From Chalara sp. BL73 (taxonomy: Eukaryota; Ascomycota; Leotiomycetes; Helotiales): a DNA stretch of 64,000 bases. Location: positions 1 to 64,000 of the forward strand of contig CAKJVC010000223.1 of the NCBI GenBank assembly GCA_918026815.1. The letters are read 5' to 3'. The position numbers and the translations under genes were made by a program. The notes below the pieces were generated by a model. It ran no database searches and was not told the origin of the DNA. It worked only from the letters and a program-made list of their open reading frames with translations. Shown in pieces: positions 42,232 through 54,325 of the stretch (positions within the stretch are counted from its first letter, which is position 1; each line of letters opens with the position of its first letter).

Positions 42232-44049
42232 TCATTCCGCTTCCCTATTGATTTTTGATATTGCGTAGGAATCTCGGCTGGATTCTTCAGTATCAAAATC
42301 CCAGTCACGCCAGAAGTCCTGTTTTCCTTTCGCCAATCTCTTCAACCAGGCAGGCAGCAATCCCCTTGGACTTTGTATGTCCAGTAGTCCTTCTGCTCAA
42401 AGTCATGTGGCATTATCCTACCTGATGAGGCCCACGCCACGATCCATGCCCCTGTGTTGAGAATTGCGTACGATACTATACCCGCGATCAGACCATAGGC
42501 AATGGAATATGTGAATGGCATCATGGCAAGTGTAAGGAAGGCTGGAACTGAATCTCCAATGTATCGCCAGTTGATATCAGTACAAGCCCTTGCCATCATT
42601 GCACCAACGAGTATCAATGTGCAGCCTGTAGCCCAAGGCGGTATAGATGCGAAAATGGGAGCGAAGAAGATTGAGATGAAGAAGCATAATCCGGTCACAC
42701 ATGAGGTGATTCCCGTGGCTCCGCCTTCGGAGATCCCTGCCCCTGATTCAACGAATGCGGTTACAGGAGGGGAGCCAAAAGGGAGCCGATAGTAATTGCA
42801 AAAGCATCCACCAAGTATGCCACAGCGCTACCCTCAAAATCTTGCGTGTCTTCATCAATAGCACCACAGTACCGAGCCATAGAATACAAGGTTCCTGTTG
42901 CGTCTAGAATATCGACATAGAGGAATGTCACTAGAGCAAGAGCAAATTGTCCGGCGTGTTCGCCTGTGATGTTCCAATCTTGAGCAAGAAGTACCTTGCC
43001 TATCGGATGAAAAGTGATGACCTTTTGAAGAAGTCAAATCTGTTATCCCCAATTTCATCATGCTCGAAATAGGTCACTGGAGTACTTCTAGGCCAAGATG
43101 TGAGAGAAACGAGCAGAATTCCAGCTATGACCGCGCCTTTCACGCGGTACATCATAAGAAAGGCTGTAGTTACACCGCCACAGATGATTCCAATCCACAT
43201 AGTCGGATTTCGCATCGCTCCGCTTTTGCAGATACCAGTCGATGGATCTCTATGACTGTGCGTACAGCCAGCCAGTTTGACTGGAGCACTGACCAAAATT
43301 TCCCCGTAATTGCACCGATTCCTGCATTATAGGTCAAGCCGATGAGCGCGAGATAGAGGCCAATTCCAGCACCACTTGCAATCTTCAAACTCGATGGTAT
43401 TGCCCGTGCAAGCCACTGTCTGAGTCCAAATACCGATAGGATGACAAAAACCAGTCCCTCAATGAAGACAGCGGTCAGTGCAAGCTCGTATTTCACAGGG
43501 CCTTTTCCATTTTCACCGACAACCTGGTACGCGAAGTATGCATTGAGGCCCATCCCAGGGGCTAACGCAATTGGCATATTTGCAAAAAGTCCCATGCAGA
43601 AGCTGGCCAGCGCTGCTACAGCAGCTGTAGAAGTGACCATATCGCGATTGATTTCTTGTTTGCATAGCTGGTAGTCTGCATAGGACGGATTTCCCTTATT
43701 AAAACAATGCCGGTCATTATCCCAACCTGGAGAGTAGAGGCATTTACAAGTTCCGCCTGTGTCTGGGAGCGAGTTAGTAGCCAATATAACCTAAGGTAAG
43801 AGGTCGTTACCTCTTACGATTGAAGCATTAACCGAGATGATGTAGGCCATGGCAAAAAAAGTGGCCAGACCTGCGCGAACCTCTGTCAAGAACCTAGATC
43901 CTTTTCTTTCAAATCTATGACCTGAAAAGTCCAACCGAAAGCGGTGTCCAACCACGCTTTTGGCGACAGCCATATTAATTTTCTCGACCTAGTAGTCAGG
44001 GTTAGAGAGGGTCAGCTGAAAGATCTATAGCAAGACATACCCAGCCCAT
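42232..44049 (-). pseudogene. azgA: AzgA-type purine (hypoxanthine/adenine/guanine) permease, four one-base losses
   Basis: AzgA carriers import hypoxanthine, adenine and guanine with protons across the plasma membrane. Exon 1 is only nine bases (44049-44041, MGW), exon 2 is 43988-43811 and exon 3 is 43756 to the stop at 42232; introns of 52 and 54 bases have GTATGT...CTACTAG and GTAACG...ACACAG. Landmarks: TEVRAGLATFFAMAYIISVN, CKQEINRDMVTSTAAVAA, FANMPIALAPGMGLNAYFAY, GLRQWLARAIPSSLK, FLYVDILDATGTLYSMARY, VTAFVESGAGISEGG and SIPPWATGCTLILVGAMM. The frame breaks near 43299, 43022, 42780 and 42364. Adding one base in each of the local A, G, T and G runs gives a single 571-residue protein of normal family length. 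No other disabling change is seen. Confidence 0.88.
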
Positions 44050-47000
44050 GCTGAAGGTGTTATACACAAGAAAGTATGTACGAATAAATGGAGAATTTAC
44101 GTTGGACCTCCAGCAGGAAGCCCGTATCGTTATATGCGTGAAAGGACGCGAGAGGAGCAGAGGTCCATATCCCCAACACGTTACGTCGCGGCTTTAGTAG
44201 GAGATGAGAGTGGCAGATCCCCGGGTGTTATCTAATCTGCAGAGGAGAGGGTGTGATAAGACGAGAGATACGTTCCGGGTTGCTGAGCGATCGAAGACAG
44301 TGAAGGTCAGGATGGAGACGCGGATTAGATGAATGTCTAGAGGCGAAGGATGAAGGACGAAAGGCTAAAGAGGCAGTTTTCAAGAATGCGGCGGAGCGTG
44401 GGACTGAGTGGTGGTGGTGGAGGAAATGGAAGGATCGAGGACGAAGAACAGGGAGGACTGCTAGAAGGAGGGGAAGGTAGGTTGAGGCGGGAAAGGCACT
44501 TCGACCCGAGATACATGCGGTGGATGTATAGGTGTATGGGTGGATGGAAATGGAAGGCACGGCAATCGGTGTGAGAACAAGAAGGAAGATACAAGATACG
44601 GTGGTAGGTAGGTAGATTAGTAGGTATCGTCGATAATGAGAGATACTGAGGATTGTCCGTGATCTCTGCAACAGCATAGAAACAGAAAAGCCACGGTGAG
44701 ATAGAGGCACTTGAAAGAAGAGTGGTGGCGGATCTGTACTTTTGGTAACGTAGGGTATTGGATGGTATAACATAACAATAACAGAAGTTCGAGCAGATGC
44801 CTCAACCAGCTACCTCAGCATCCTAATGGCTATGTGGAAAGGGCATATGCGGTGCGCGCGACAGCCACTCGGCTAGGTAGAGAGAGGTACAGACATAGAT
44901 ACAAGCAGGCCAATATGTAGATAGCTGCCGCAGTGTATTAACCTCCCATCACAGCAAATTCCAGGCTAATCCTCGCACCAGACTCCGCCCTTCTTAAGCT
45001 AAGGTAGCGATTGTACGATGACTAGCCCTCCACCCTGTATACTTCCTCGCCCTCTCTTCGTTGTCTCCAGCCGTTCGTTCTCTTGTGCTCATGCCAAAAG
45101 CTTTCTCCTGCCGTCTATCAGAGCTGTCAGCGCTTTCTTCCACATTGTTAGCTTGTCCCTCTTATGCTTTTCTGCAGCCACACTTGCAGCTGCATATAAA
45201 TATGGCATACAGCAGACGTTGTACAAGCTACACCGTGCTCTCCACATACTGGAAAGGGACCGAGCAATTCTGCATACGGATGTTGGGCATTGCCCGCATA
45301 TGATCGGAAGTAGGTGTCCATCAGGAGTAAGTGTGTGATGTTCCGAGAGGCACAGGGAGCGGCTTCTTGTCTCCCTGTCTCTAGTAGAGCATCCTTCTAA
45401 CCTATGGGTATGCAGTAATGCGGTACTTAGACCATCGGAGTTCCAGGGCCTGGTAGCGCTAGAAGGCAGGAGAGTCAGGATATAGCCACAATCTCCAAAG
45501 AGACATAATTTAACCTAACTATATGAGGAATTGATAATCATTAGGATGTCACGTTCAGGATGTTGCTCGACCCACTGCAAACGAAAAGCAATACCGGCTA
45601 GCTTATTGCTAAGCCCTATCTAATTATTGTACGCCAGCTTGTATTACACCAGCCATGACACCAAATAAGCAATGGCCTCCACCGACAGCCGAGTCCTTGT
45701 GGCCTGAGCTCATTGCATGTCTGTACAATACTCGCTGCGATATCGAACTGAAGCAATGCCATGGTTCAGATCCATTTGCATCACATAAGTTACTAAAGGG
45801 AAAAAAGCCATGTTAGAGCTACCCATGCCTCAAAATATACTTACAATTAACAACCAGTGACTCGCCACTTTGCCATGAGTAAGGAGAAGGTCATGTACGA
45901 GCCGAGAAGAAAGCGAGATATGAATATTTCGGGAGTAGAAGATTTGGTTGAATATGCTAGTGTAGCTTCTTGTGCAAGATGACAGACAATAACTCTCAGA
46001 TTCATTTGGCCCCCGACCTTGGAAAGAGCATGCTTGAACATGAGTCGAAGAAGGTGCTGATCTCGGCACGAAAAGGCCACCAATCTATGGTCAATGGTGC
46101 GGTCCATTTTCTGTGGTATGGCAACCATTTCTAACACAAGGCGCAGCTTTATAGTTTCAAGCCTGCCTAGCTTACAAGATGGCTAAAATGCAAATAATTT
46201 TTTAATTTTTTTTTTAAAAGTTTAACAAATACTCGGTGTTGTGTTTGTCTTGTGAGAAGGTGTTGTCAGTAATAAGGATCCAGAAAATTGTCCGTTCTAT
46301 GGAGGCTTTCATATAAACGAAGGAGGCTATGTCAATAGTTGATGAGCTCGCACTATTTTCTCGATGAAGCATGACGATCCACGGAATCCCGCAGACATAA
46401 GGATGAAATTTGAAGAGATACCGCATTCATTCCTTCCGAAGCATAAATCGTGACCTATTGTACCTGTGTGAAAGCATGTGAGAGAATGGTTTTCTCCACC
46501 TATTAAGAGAGGCTTTCAGTTATCTGTATATCGGAAGACATCCAGCAAGCATCAAAAGGCACTTTTGATTGTACCTACGGATGTTAAACTTCCAAACATG
46601 GGTATCGTCGGTTACACTGTTATCGGGTATGCGTAGCTAGTTTTCCTTGGTTGTCGCGATTCTAGGGTTCATTTACACCATCTTCAACAGTATTGCCAAA
46701 CACATCTCTTTCCATTCTCCGAGAATATGTAGCGTGTGTCCTATCCCTAGACAGACTCGGCAACTTCAATATGCACAGTATACGCGCTATATACTTCTGT
46801 CGATCAAAAGCCTACAACAAACTTTAAGAAAAGGGCAGGGAACTTTGGGACGAGGAAGCACAATGGTAAAAACATATGTGGAAGGTAAGATGGGGCTTCT
46901 GTCTCAGAGCTGGAGCTTACGGAGAAAGCTTGGGAAAGCCCCTCGGACAAAATGCTTATTACCATTATGTTGTGAGACAGGCTGGTGGTTCAGATTTAGT

Positions 47001-47897
47001 CTTGCCGTTGCACAAGCTTTAGAAGAGCTAGGTGAGATCAATGGTGGCCAAATACCACGGGGAGAATCCCACATCCCGTTTGGTAGAGTCGATGAACTAT
47101 TCGAAATAGAATAGACGAAACTCTGTACTAGAAATCAATAATCCTAGCCAAGAAGTACGAAAATGGCAAGACTGAATCGCTTTGAGCACCGAAGCAGCGT
47201 CGTTGGGGACCGCACGCTTCGAATTTTCAACAAAGATCGGGACAGCGTGGAACCAGGAACCAGGCTGACATGAGTGGAAGACGTGTGACACAGGCAGGCT
47301 TGGATATTGATGCTATATACCTCCATATATGATACCCTAGTGTGGTAATTTGATTTTGTTGGCCTTGGGCAATCTCGTAAGTTGATTCATGTTTCTCAAT
47401 TAAACGAGGTCTTGATCTGTGCTTGTTGTTGCAACGACATCCACTTTGATAAGGCCAGAAAGAGCTCCATGGCCTTCATGATTCCTTTACATGACTTGGG
47501 AGAACCCTCTAATCGCAGAATGGACATAAAGATCTCAATTATCGATGATTAGCTAGGAATGCTCTAATGTTGATCAAGGAATCACTCGTATACCAGAGCA
47601 CGAAAAAGAGAAAGGATTTAAGTCAGTGGGTTTATTCATTAACCATTTTTTGAGGTATCGAGTGCCAAACGGAATAGAATTGCAACCCCCCCATATAATA
47701 GCCAACCAGATGCTTCAAACGCCAAAATGCTCGTCCCTAATGCTTTTGATTTTGGATATTCCTGGGGCAAATTTCTATCCCCCCTTAGGATTCAAGGAAA
47801 GTAAAAAGATTCGTATGCAATATATTCATAGCCCGCGTGGCCTCGTATGCATCTATAACACATGAGATGTTGATCTCGCTCGCACCTACATGCTTTG
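44050..47897. other. 3.8 kb without a recognisable gene
   Basis: The region lies between the start of azgA and the end of the aspartokinase gene. The first part (44300-44600) is purine-rich on the plus strand (GGTGGTGGTGGAGG and GGAAGG patches), giving long artefactual frames on both strands. A plus-strand stretch at about 46588-47114 begins MGIVGYTVIG and, after a possible intron, VVAILGFIYTIFNSIAKH, like the head of a small membrane protein, then continues without recognisable features to a stop at 47112. I consider it a weak candidate only. No RNA gene is seen. Confidence 0.4.
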
Positions 47898-49581
47898 TTA
47901 AATGGCGTCCGTGAGATGCAGCAATAGATTGATGGTTAGCGTACCTTGCGATATCATCTCGATATTCACGTTATGCTCGCCTAATGTAGAGAACATTCTC
48001 CCGGCGATACCGACCATATTCTTCATTTCTGCACCGACCAAACTCAAGATAGACATCTTGTTTATGATGCTAACCTCACCACATTCCTGAAGCTCTTCTT
48101 TACACCTAAGTAGGTCTGCATCGGTTACACTGGGGGAGTGGATAGCCATGGATACATGCACCTCACTAGTAGAGATGAGGTCTACATTGATCTTCCACTT
48201 ATCGAGTGTCGTATATACTTTTCTTAAAAAGCCATGTGATTTTGACCGCCTGTTCGAATGGACGTTGAGAACTGTGATATTATCCTTGCTGGTAACGGCT
48301 GTTGGCCTCTTCGGTGTTTTCCTTAGGCTAAAGGAACTCGTGCTTCTTGAATGTGTGAGCTGCCCAGGGAAGAGAACAGCATCCGGCAATATCACGGTTC
48401 CATTGCCACGTGGATTCTTGACATTTTTTATCCGTATCTTTATTGGTGGTGTGGCATGAATGACTTGGTCCATAGTGAGATGATGAATGACCTCCGAGCC
48501 ATAGAAGGTCAACTCTGCTGCTTCTGAAGGAGTGATGGTAGGGAGAAGTCTGGCTGTGGGAACCTTTGACGGATCTGCCGTGAATATCCCATCAACCTCT
48601 TTCCACACCTGTAGTTCCTCAGCCGCAACTCCAACGGCTACTAATGCTGCACAAAGATCTGTGTATCCTCTTCCAATCTCCCCATCTATTAACCCCCCTG
48701 GTACTGGTCCAAAATATCCGGTGATGACCGGAACTCTGTGTTCACAGGCTTGGATCTTTTCTTTGAGCGCAGCCGCTAATTCTTTGTAGAACTCTTGGTT
48801 TAGCGACTTTATGGCCTTGAAGTGGACAATTTTGGAGAGATCTACAAATTCGGAGGCAACGCCCTAGTTTTGGCGTCAGCCTATATTTCTCCGAGCTCCT
48901 GAATTCAATCAAACCTACCCTGTCTTCTAATAAAGCTGCCAGGAATCGACAGCTTAGCTTCTCTCCAAAGCTTATAAGAAAGTCCTTCGCAGCTGCGTCT
49001 ATTTCCAAATGCCATCTTTCAGCAGCCACCCGGTACTCTATTATCTCATTGCATTCTGAAACAATCTCCTTCACGAGGGTAGACCGTATATCTGCCGACT
49101 TTATGGCAGTTTCTGCTGCGTTGACATGATCATCACAAACTACCCCGACCAATCTCTCATATTCTTTCACCAAGCTGTCATAGTGCATCGAATCCGTTTC
49201 TTTAACGGAGTTAACTTGCTCGAGAACTGAAAAGATCTCTAGCAACCTGCGCAACCTGTCAGTAAATGCGGTATAGAGGAGTGTCGCATAGCTCACCTGC
49301 TTGTAGTACCCTCCACCTTCTTTCCGGTGCTTCGCGCAGAGCATACAACTGCTACTCGGTTATACTTCAGGTTCGCCCTACCAGCAACCAAACGTTAGTG
49401 ACTCAATGCGTCTGAAAGGGGCTCTCTGAAGGACTCACCGTACAATTTCCTCAGCTATATTGACTGCAAACTTGCCCACACTTGTACCTCCAAACTTCTG
49501 GACTACCCATGTCTTATCCACGGAATTGGGGATTAATTCAGAAGCATTTTGATGCCCGTTCAGGCCTGCTACAGCGCTCAT
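47898..49581 (-). CDS. HOM3: aspartate kinase, four exons
   Basis: Aspartokinase phosphorylates aspartate in the first step to threonine, methionine and isoleucine. Exons from the start: 49581-49439, 49377-49297, 49246-48919, 48863-47898; 505 residues. Introns of 61, 50 and 55 bases have GTGAGT, GTGAGC and GTAGGT donors. Landmarks: WVVQKFGGTSVGKFA near residue 30 (the KFGGTSVG phosphate loop), VAVVCSARS, LISFGEKLSCRFLAALL, VPVITGYFGPVPGGLIDGEI, GRGYTDLCAALVAVG, WKEVDGIFTADPSKVP and ELTFYGSEVIHHLTMDQVI; the C-terminal 150 residues form two ACT domains (ITVLNVHSNRRSKSHGFLRK, ILSLVGAEMKNMVGIAGRMF) for threonine feedback inhibition. The frame is intact. The following RFX1 gene starts far upstream on the same strand. 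Length and motifs match the yeast Hom3 type. Confidence 0.93.
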
Positions 49582-50376
49582 TCTCCAGAATATGGATTGC
49601 TATACGACTAAAGCCGAGACTGGCAAAAGAGTTGTGAGGTTTAAGAGTCATATATAATGAATTGCGGCCGCCGACCGGCAGCCCAAAGCGTAACAATTTT
49701 CCTGCCCCACCCCAGCCGCGCCCACCTCTGATGTGTGGTGGGGGTTGTTGATCTTGAGCCCTGGAAATGGAAGTGAAATGGTTCGTCGCCAACGAAGGGG
49801 GGAACCGCCTTGGCGATGGAAGACCTTGGGAAAAGACTGGTCTAGGGCGACTTATTTATAATTAGAGCTTCACATTGTTCTTCCGTCCCGCGTGAGATCG
49901 AATGGGGGTTTTCTGGCATCATACTTATGGGAGAACCCACTCAATCATCCCCCGTCCGATGCAAGAGCCTTCGACGAACCGATAGAAAGTGAGCACATAA
50001 AGCTAATATAAAAACCGATCCCCTTTCAGACTACTTTGGATCTTGCTGTTCTGTTACCATGAAGACCCTGCCGATGGTGATAATGATAACAATAATACTA
50101 AGAATTGGATGAGTGATTGAAATAAGTAGATACATAAAAATTCCACAGGCGTAGGGAGCAACCTCTGCCAGTCCCAACTCCCAACAAAACATTGAGGTAT
50201 ACCGATCCCCCCAAAACCCTCGCTAGAAAGCACAAGTTCCTATCCAATATACACCGAACCCAAGCATATCTACACCAGTCATTTTAGTCATGCATGTCGT
50301 AAGAAGTCGTCCATCCCATCGTCCAAACCCTATGGTAGTATTGAATGCTAAATTTTAAGTCCTGTGCTGTCCTACG
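49582..50376. other. 0.8 kb intergenic
   Basis: The aspartokinase promoter and the RFX1 3' region, both on the minus strand. A GCGGCCGCCGACCGGC GC-rich patch lies near 49665. No TGACTC-type Gcn4/CPC1 site was confirmed by full scan, although a GTGACTCAAT element is present near 49399 inside intron 1 of the kinase gene. No gene is seen. Confidence 0.4.
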
Positions 50377-53009
50377 TCATATTTCGGGCGGACTATGAAG
50401 AGCTTGATGGCTCATATTATTCGCTCCCATGTGCGGATGTGAGTCGCCACGAATAAAGTTATACTTGGTCATGACAAAATCATCATCAGGCGTTTGCATC
50501 CCAATGCCACTGTCATCATGGCCCGCAGCAGAATTTATCGCTGCTTGACTTGTGATGTCCATAGGCATTGACACGGAAACGCTACCCTCTATCTGACCAT
50601 TGCCCCTCAGGAAGTCGTCGCTGCCGCTGCTATATCGACTTCCATGACGCTCGCTGGTGCGGTCTTTCATCGAGTGCTTCGTAGATCCTCGACGGTTGAG
50701 GTAAGAAGATTTATATTCCATGAACCCGCCCTGCTCGGCCATGAAAGAAATCATTTCGTCTACCCAACACTTTGTTACCCACCACGCTCCAAAACTCTTG
50801 CCTTGAGCTATTGTGAGATCACGCATGACCGCAGTGCTGACTGACTGGACACACCAGACAATCTCGGCATGTGTGGCATATGGAAATTTGCCAGGCAGAG
50901 ACACTAAAAAATTAACCCATCTATCCAGAACATTCTCGGTCGATGAATTAGCATGGATTCGGGTGTGTTGTTGTCTGCCAGTGCGCAAAGCCATTTCCCC
51001 GTAAGGCGTGAGTCCTTCTACATCCCATGGGACACCGGCAGGATCAAGAAGATCTCGGAGTTCTGTAATAAGGAGGTTGACAACATCGTCCATTCCTCTT
51101 GTAGGCACGCATTCTGCAATTTTTCGAGTTCTAACCATTGTAATCCAGTCCTCGTACATCTGATTTCTGTTCGCAGGATTTGAGAGCATGTTAGCTGCGG
51201 CATGAGCTGTTAAATTGACTCTTAGTTCACGATCCAGTAATCCAGCAAAAAGCGCTGCTGGTGCCTTCTTAGCTTCGATAACGTGATTAGGCTGTCCTTG
51301 AAAGGAGGTTTGAATATGTGCAACGAGCCGTTCAGATATACTCCTCAAGGTATCTAGAACTGGCTTCGGTGCAACTTGGAGTGTCAAAGGAGCCACTACG
51401 CGCATCATCTTCTGATACATGGCAAAGTCACACTCTTCTATCCAAGCCGCTATACCGGGATTTGCGAAGAGCTTTTGGACCGGCATCGTGAGCGTTCCAT
51501 GGAAAGATTGGAAGAGATGAAAGAAAGTTTTTTCTTTGCAAAAGCGAATACACTCAATCAAAGATGTACAGTGAGAGCGGTACAGAGCAGTCAACGCAGT
51601 GGCCGCATCCGGATCGGTTCCCGCTGGGACAAATGGCTCAATGCTGGGAAGAGAAATCGGCTCGTACTCCTGTGTCATGACCTCGGCCGGATTTGGAAAG
51701 CGAAGCCGCTGAGTTATTTTACTGCTTGAAGTGTCCAGTTCTTGTATACTTCGAATATCAGGCTGGTGGTACAGACTATGCGGTTTTACAAATCCTTCAG
51801 TACGTTGTAGAGTAGTATCTGGCATCTGAACAATATCGGGCGATGGGAATGCTGCCCGATCATTGGTATACTGTGGATTGGATACAGCATTTTGGCTAAT
51901 AAATCAGCGATGTTTCCTTGCTATGGTTGTAAGGATAGCATACCTGAAGCTCGTTGCAAATTCTGATGCGTCCACAAAGCTCTGAACCGGCTGACTGGTT
52001 TGGGTTACAGCTAATTCTGGCTGGTCGTCTTTGAGACTGAAGTTAACATAGTGGTACTTAGATTCACCTCTTACTCCAAGTCTTCGTGTTTTGAGTCCAG
52101 GGAAAAGCACACGGACAAGCTTGCCAAAAGAGGCTGGGTTCAAGACAGTGACACGTTCTGTCGCGCATCTGGAAACATAGTTTGCATATACCCTGCCTCT
52201 AGGAACTGAACCCTTCCCTTTATCACAAACTTGGTTGATCCTTCATGAATTTTAGCGATGACCTATTCAATTTACGGAATTCTTATGTAACTCACCATAA
52301 CATAGCAAAAACTTGTCTTTGACGTTCTGATTGCGGCCCTCTTTCGTTTCCATGAAGCTCCATGGCAACTTCTGGCAAACTTCGATGCTTGTTAGATTGA
52401 AATAGTTGCCGCATTTCCAATTCGTTGGCAGCGCTTGACTTGGAAGCTTTCTTTGCTGGCCCTGCTGCAGATTCTGCTTCATCCTGCTCCTCACTGCGAC
52501 CCTCTAACAAGTTACTATCACCATCAACATAACTTCCGCCATAATGTTCGTTGGAACCCGGCGGGCCTCCAGATTCGAGTTTATACTGAGGTTCAGGAGG
52601 ATATGGTAAGCCATGATGCTGCTCAGCTCCTAAGCTGGGATCAATATCGTAGTGTTGTGGGTTTTGCAGTTGGGAGGCGGAGTGCATAACCATATCCTCG
52701 GGTGACATCTGATTATTTATACTGCCGAATCGTTGATGCGCCGTTCCGTTATTGTACCATTGTTTATGTACTAGATCTTGCCCGCCAATATGATGCTCTG
52801 GTACTGGTGGATGCCCTGCGCTCTGTGCACTGGTCGTGGATGCTCGCGATCGTGGCCTTTTATTATGGTTGCTTGCGATTGAGCCCGATCGAGGTATCCT
52901 ATCTTTGCTGGATTCTGTGATGGTAGATTAGCAATTGCAGAGAACGACTAGCAGATGGGGAAATGCTGCTTGTCCCCAAGCGAAAAGTATAATATTACTT
53001 ACCCATCAT
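50377..53009 (-). CDS. RFX1: RFX-family transcription factor, four exons
   Basis: RFX proteins bind X-box DNA; the fungal member (Crt1/RfxA) controls ribonucleotide reductase and DNA-damage genes and, in moulds, cell division. Exons from the start: 53009-53003 (seven bases), 52914-52296, 52240-51944, 51895-50377; 813 residues in frame. Introns of 88, 55 and 48 bases have GTAAGT, GTGAGT and GTATGC donors. The DNA-binding domain spans about residues 195-275: RQVFAMLWINQVCDKGKGSV, PRGRVYANYVSRCATERV, LNPASFGKLVRVLFPGLKTR and RLGVRGESKYHYVNFSL, which holds the recognition helix and wing. The following 480 residues contain the conserved extended region (FFHLFQSFHGTLTMPVQKLF, FGAWWVTKCWVDEMISFMAE). 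The N-terminus has an NKRPRSRAST nuclear-localisation-like patch. The tiny first exon is inferred from splice sites and frame only. Confidence 0.9.
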
Positions 53010-53611
53010 TTAGGGAGCAATATTAGTTATGTGAGTAAAGAATGCGCGCCTTGCCGACTATGTCGAGATGGCTGGGCGGGCTTTTGTTATTTGTTTTGGT
53101 TTTTGCGACAGAGCTGGAATCTGGTGCAATCCGCGTTTTCCTGGAAGAATAGAAAAATTACCGTGTCCTCGTAAAAATACTTATCCAAGATTGAGGGACT
53201 CGAACTTGGGCCGAGCCGCTGTCGAAGTGGTCCGTTGTGGCAGGATGCAATGAATTGTTGTTGTCGTTGTTTATAGAGCGGCAGCAGCCCCAGCAACAAG
53301 GACATTTCATGCCAGTCACCTAAGCGAGGGGTGTGTCCATTATATATAGAGTGTGTAAACATCATTGACCTATTTCCGACGCACTGGCGCCGCACATTGT
53401 CGCTTACGTATCAACTCCCGTGCCGTGCTCGTCATATCGCTCTTTCACGGACCTCCACTACAAGCTACGTTGTTATCCCACCATCCACTCCACACACAAA
53501 GAATATCAAAACACCTTCCATCAACGCACCCAGCAATCAAGCCTCATTTGAGAGACTAATTGTTCTTCAAACCCATTTACACCAGCGCAATACCTTGCAC
53601 TTCGTAGCACG
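53010..53611. promoter_or_regulatory. shared divergent promoter of RFX1 and YOP1
   Basis: The 602 bases between the two start codons must carry both leaders. A TATATATA-like element lies at 53340-53348 and the YOP1-proximal 200 bases are pyrimidine-rich with CACTC and CCATCCACTCCACAC patches, as in fungal leaders. No X-box pair was identified by eye. Confidence 0.5.
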
Positions 53612-54325
53612 ATGTCATTCCAAGATAAGGCACAAGGACATATCTCGCAAATTGATCGTGAGGTAGGTTATCGGTTCATTTTGTATACAGATCTACTAGG
53701 ATGATCGTAAATCATCTCAAGGTGTATATAGTATTGTATTTGGGCTTCACTGATCGATCAATAGCTTTCCAAGTATCCGATCCTGAACAACCTCGAGAAG
53801 CAGACCTCTGTTCCCAAGGTTTATGCTTTTCTTGGTCTTCTTGCTACCTACTTCTTCTTCATCTTCTTCAATATCGGTGGGCAGCTTCTCACCAATCTGG
53901 CTGGATTTGTCATTCCAGGCTATTACTCCCTGGAAGCGCTATTCAGTGTTGGCAAAGCAGATGATACTCAGTGGCTTACTGTAAAGCATATTGACTACTA
54001 TCCTTTTCTACAATAATAGCTAACCGTGTGATTAGTACTGGGTCGTTTTCGCCTTCTTGACTGTATTTGAGAGTGCGGTCAGCGCAGTTTACTGGTTCCC
54101 ATTCTACTACACTTTCAAGTTTGTCCTTACCCTTTGGCTCGCGCTTCCAGCTACCGGGTAAGCTTCCTTTTAATTCCATTCACTATGCGTACTAACTAGT
54201 CTTACAGTGGTGCCCAAATCGTCTTCCGGTCCTTCATTCAGCCAGTGTTTGCCAAGTATTTCTCTGGGCCTGGTGCAACAGCCGCAAACTTGCGCTCCAA
54301 GACTGATGGCGATAAAACCCTATAA
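53612..54325 (+). CDS. YOP1: ER membrane-shaping protein Yop1 (REEP/DP1), four exons
   Basis: Yop1 bends ER tubules by wedge-like hairpins and works with reticulons. Exons: 53612-53662, 53765-53980, 54036-54157, 54208-54325; 168 residues, the normal length. Introns of 102, 55 and 50 bases have GTAGGT, GTAAAG and GTAAGC donors. Landmarks: YPILNNLEKQTSVPKVYAFL, GLLATYFFFIFFNIGGQLLT, NLAGFVIPGYYSLEAL, DDTQWLTYWVVFAFLTVFES (the TB2/DP1 signature) and YWFPFYYTFKFVLTLWLALP, ending in a short amphipathic helix FRSFIQPVFAKYF. All four hydrophobic segments are present. The frame is intact and the start has good context. Confidence 0.95.

Noticed and set aside
44228..44773. Long minus-strand frame rich in Ser, Pro and Leu, with overlapping plus-strand frames
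   Set aside because: The region is purine-rich on one strand, which opens frames on both strands; no family features or splice partners.
45655..45816. 53-codon frame starting MTPNKQWPPPTAESLW
   Set aside because: It is short, has no signal peptide, no splice partners and no family, so chance cannot be excluded.
46588..47114. Plus-strand membrane-protein-like frame
   Set aside because: Only the first 30 residues look like a membrane helix; the rest has no recognisable feature, and the long frame opens at a TTG rather than an ATG.
53190..53260. tRNA-like GACTCGAACTTGGG motif
   Set aside because: It resembles the T-arm of a minus-strand tRNA, but the T stem does not pair and no anticodon arm or acceptor stem follows.
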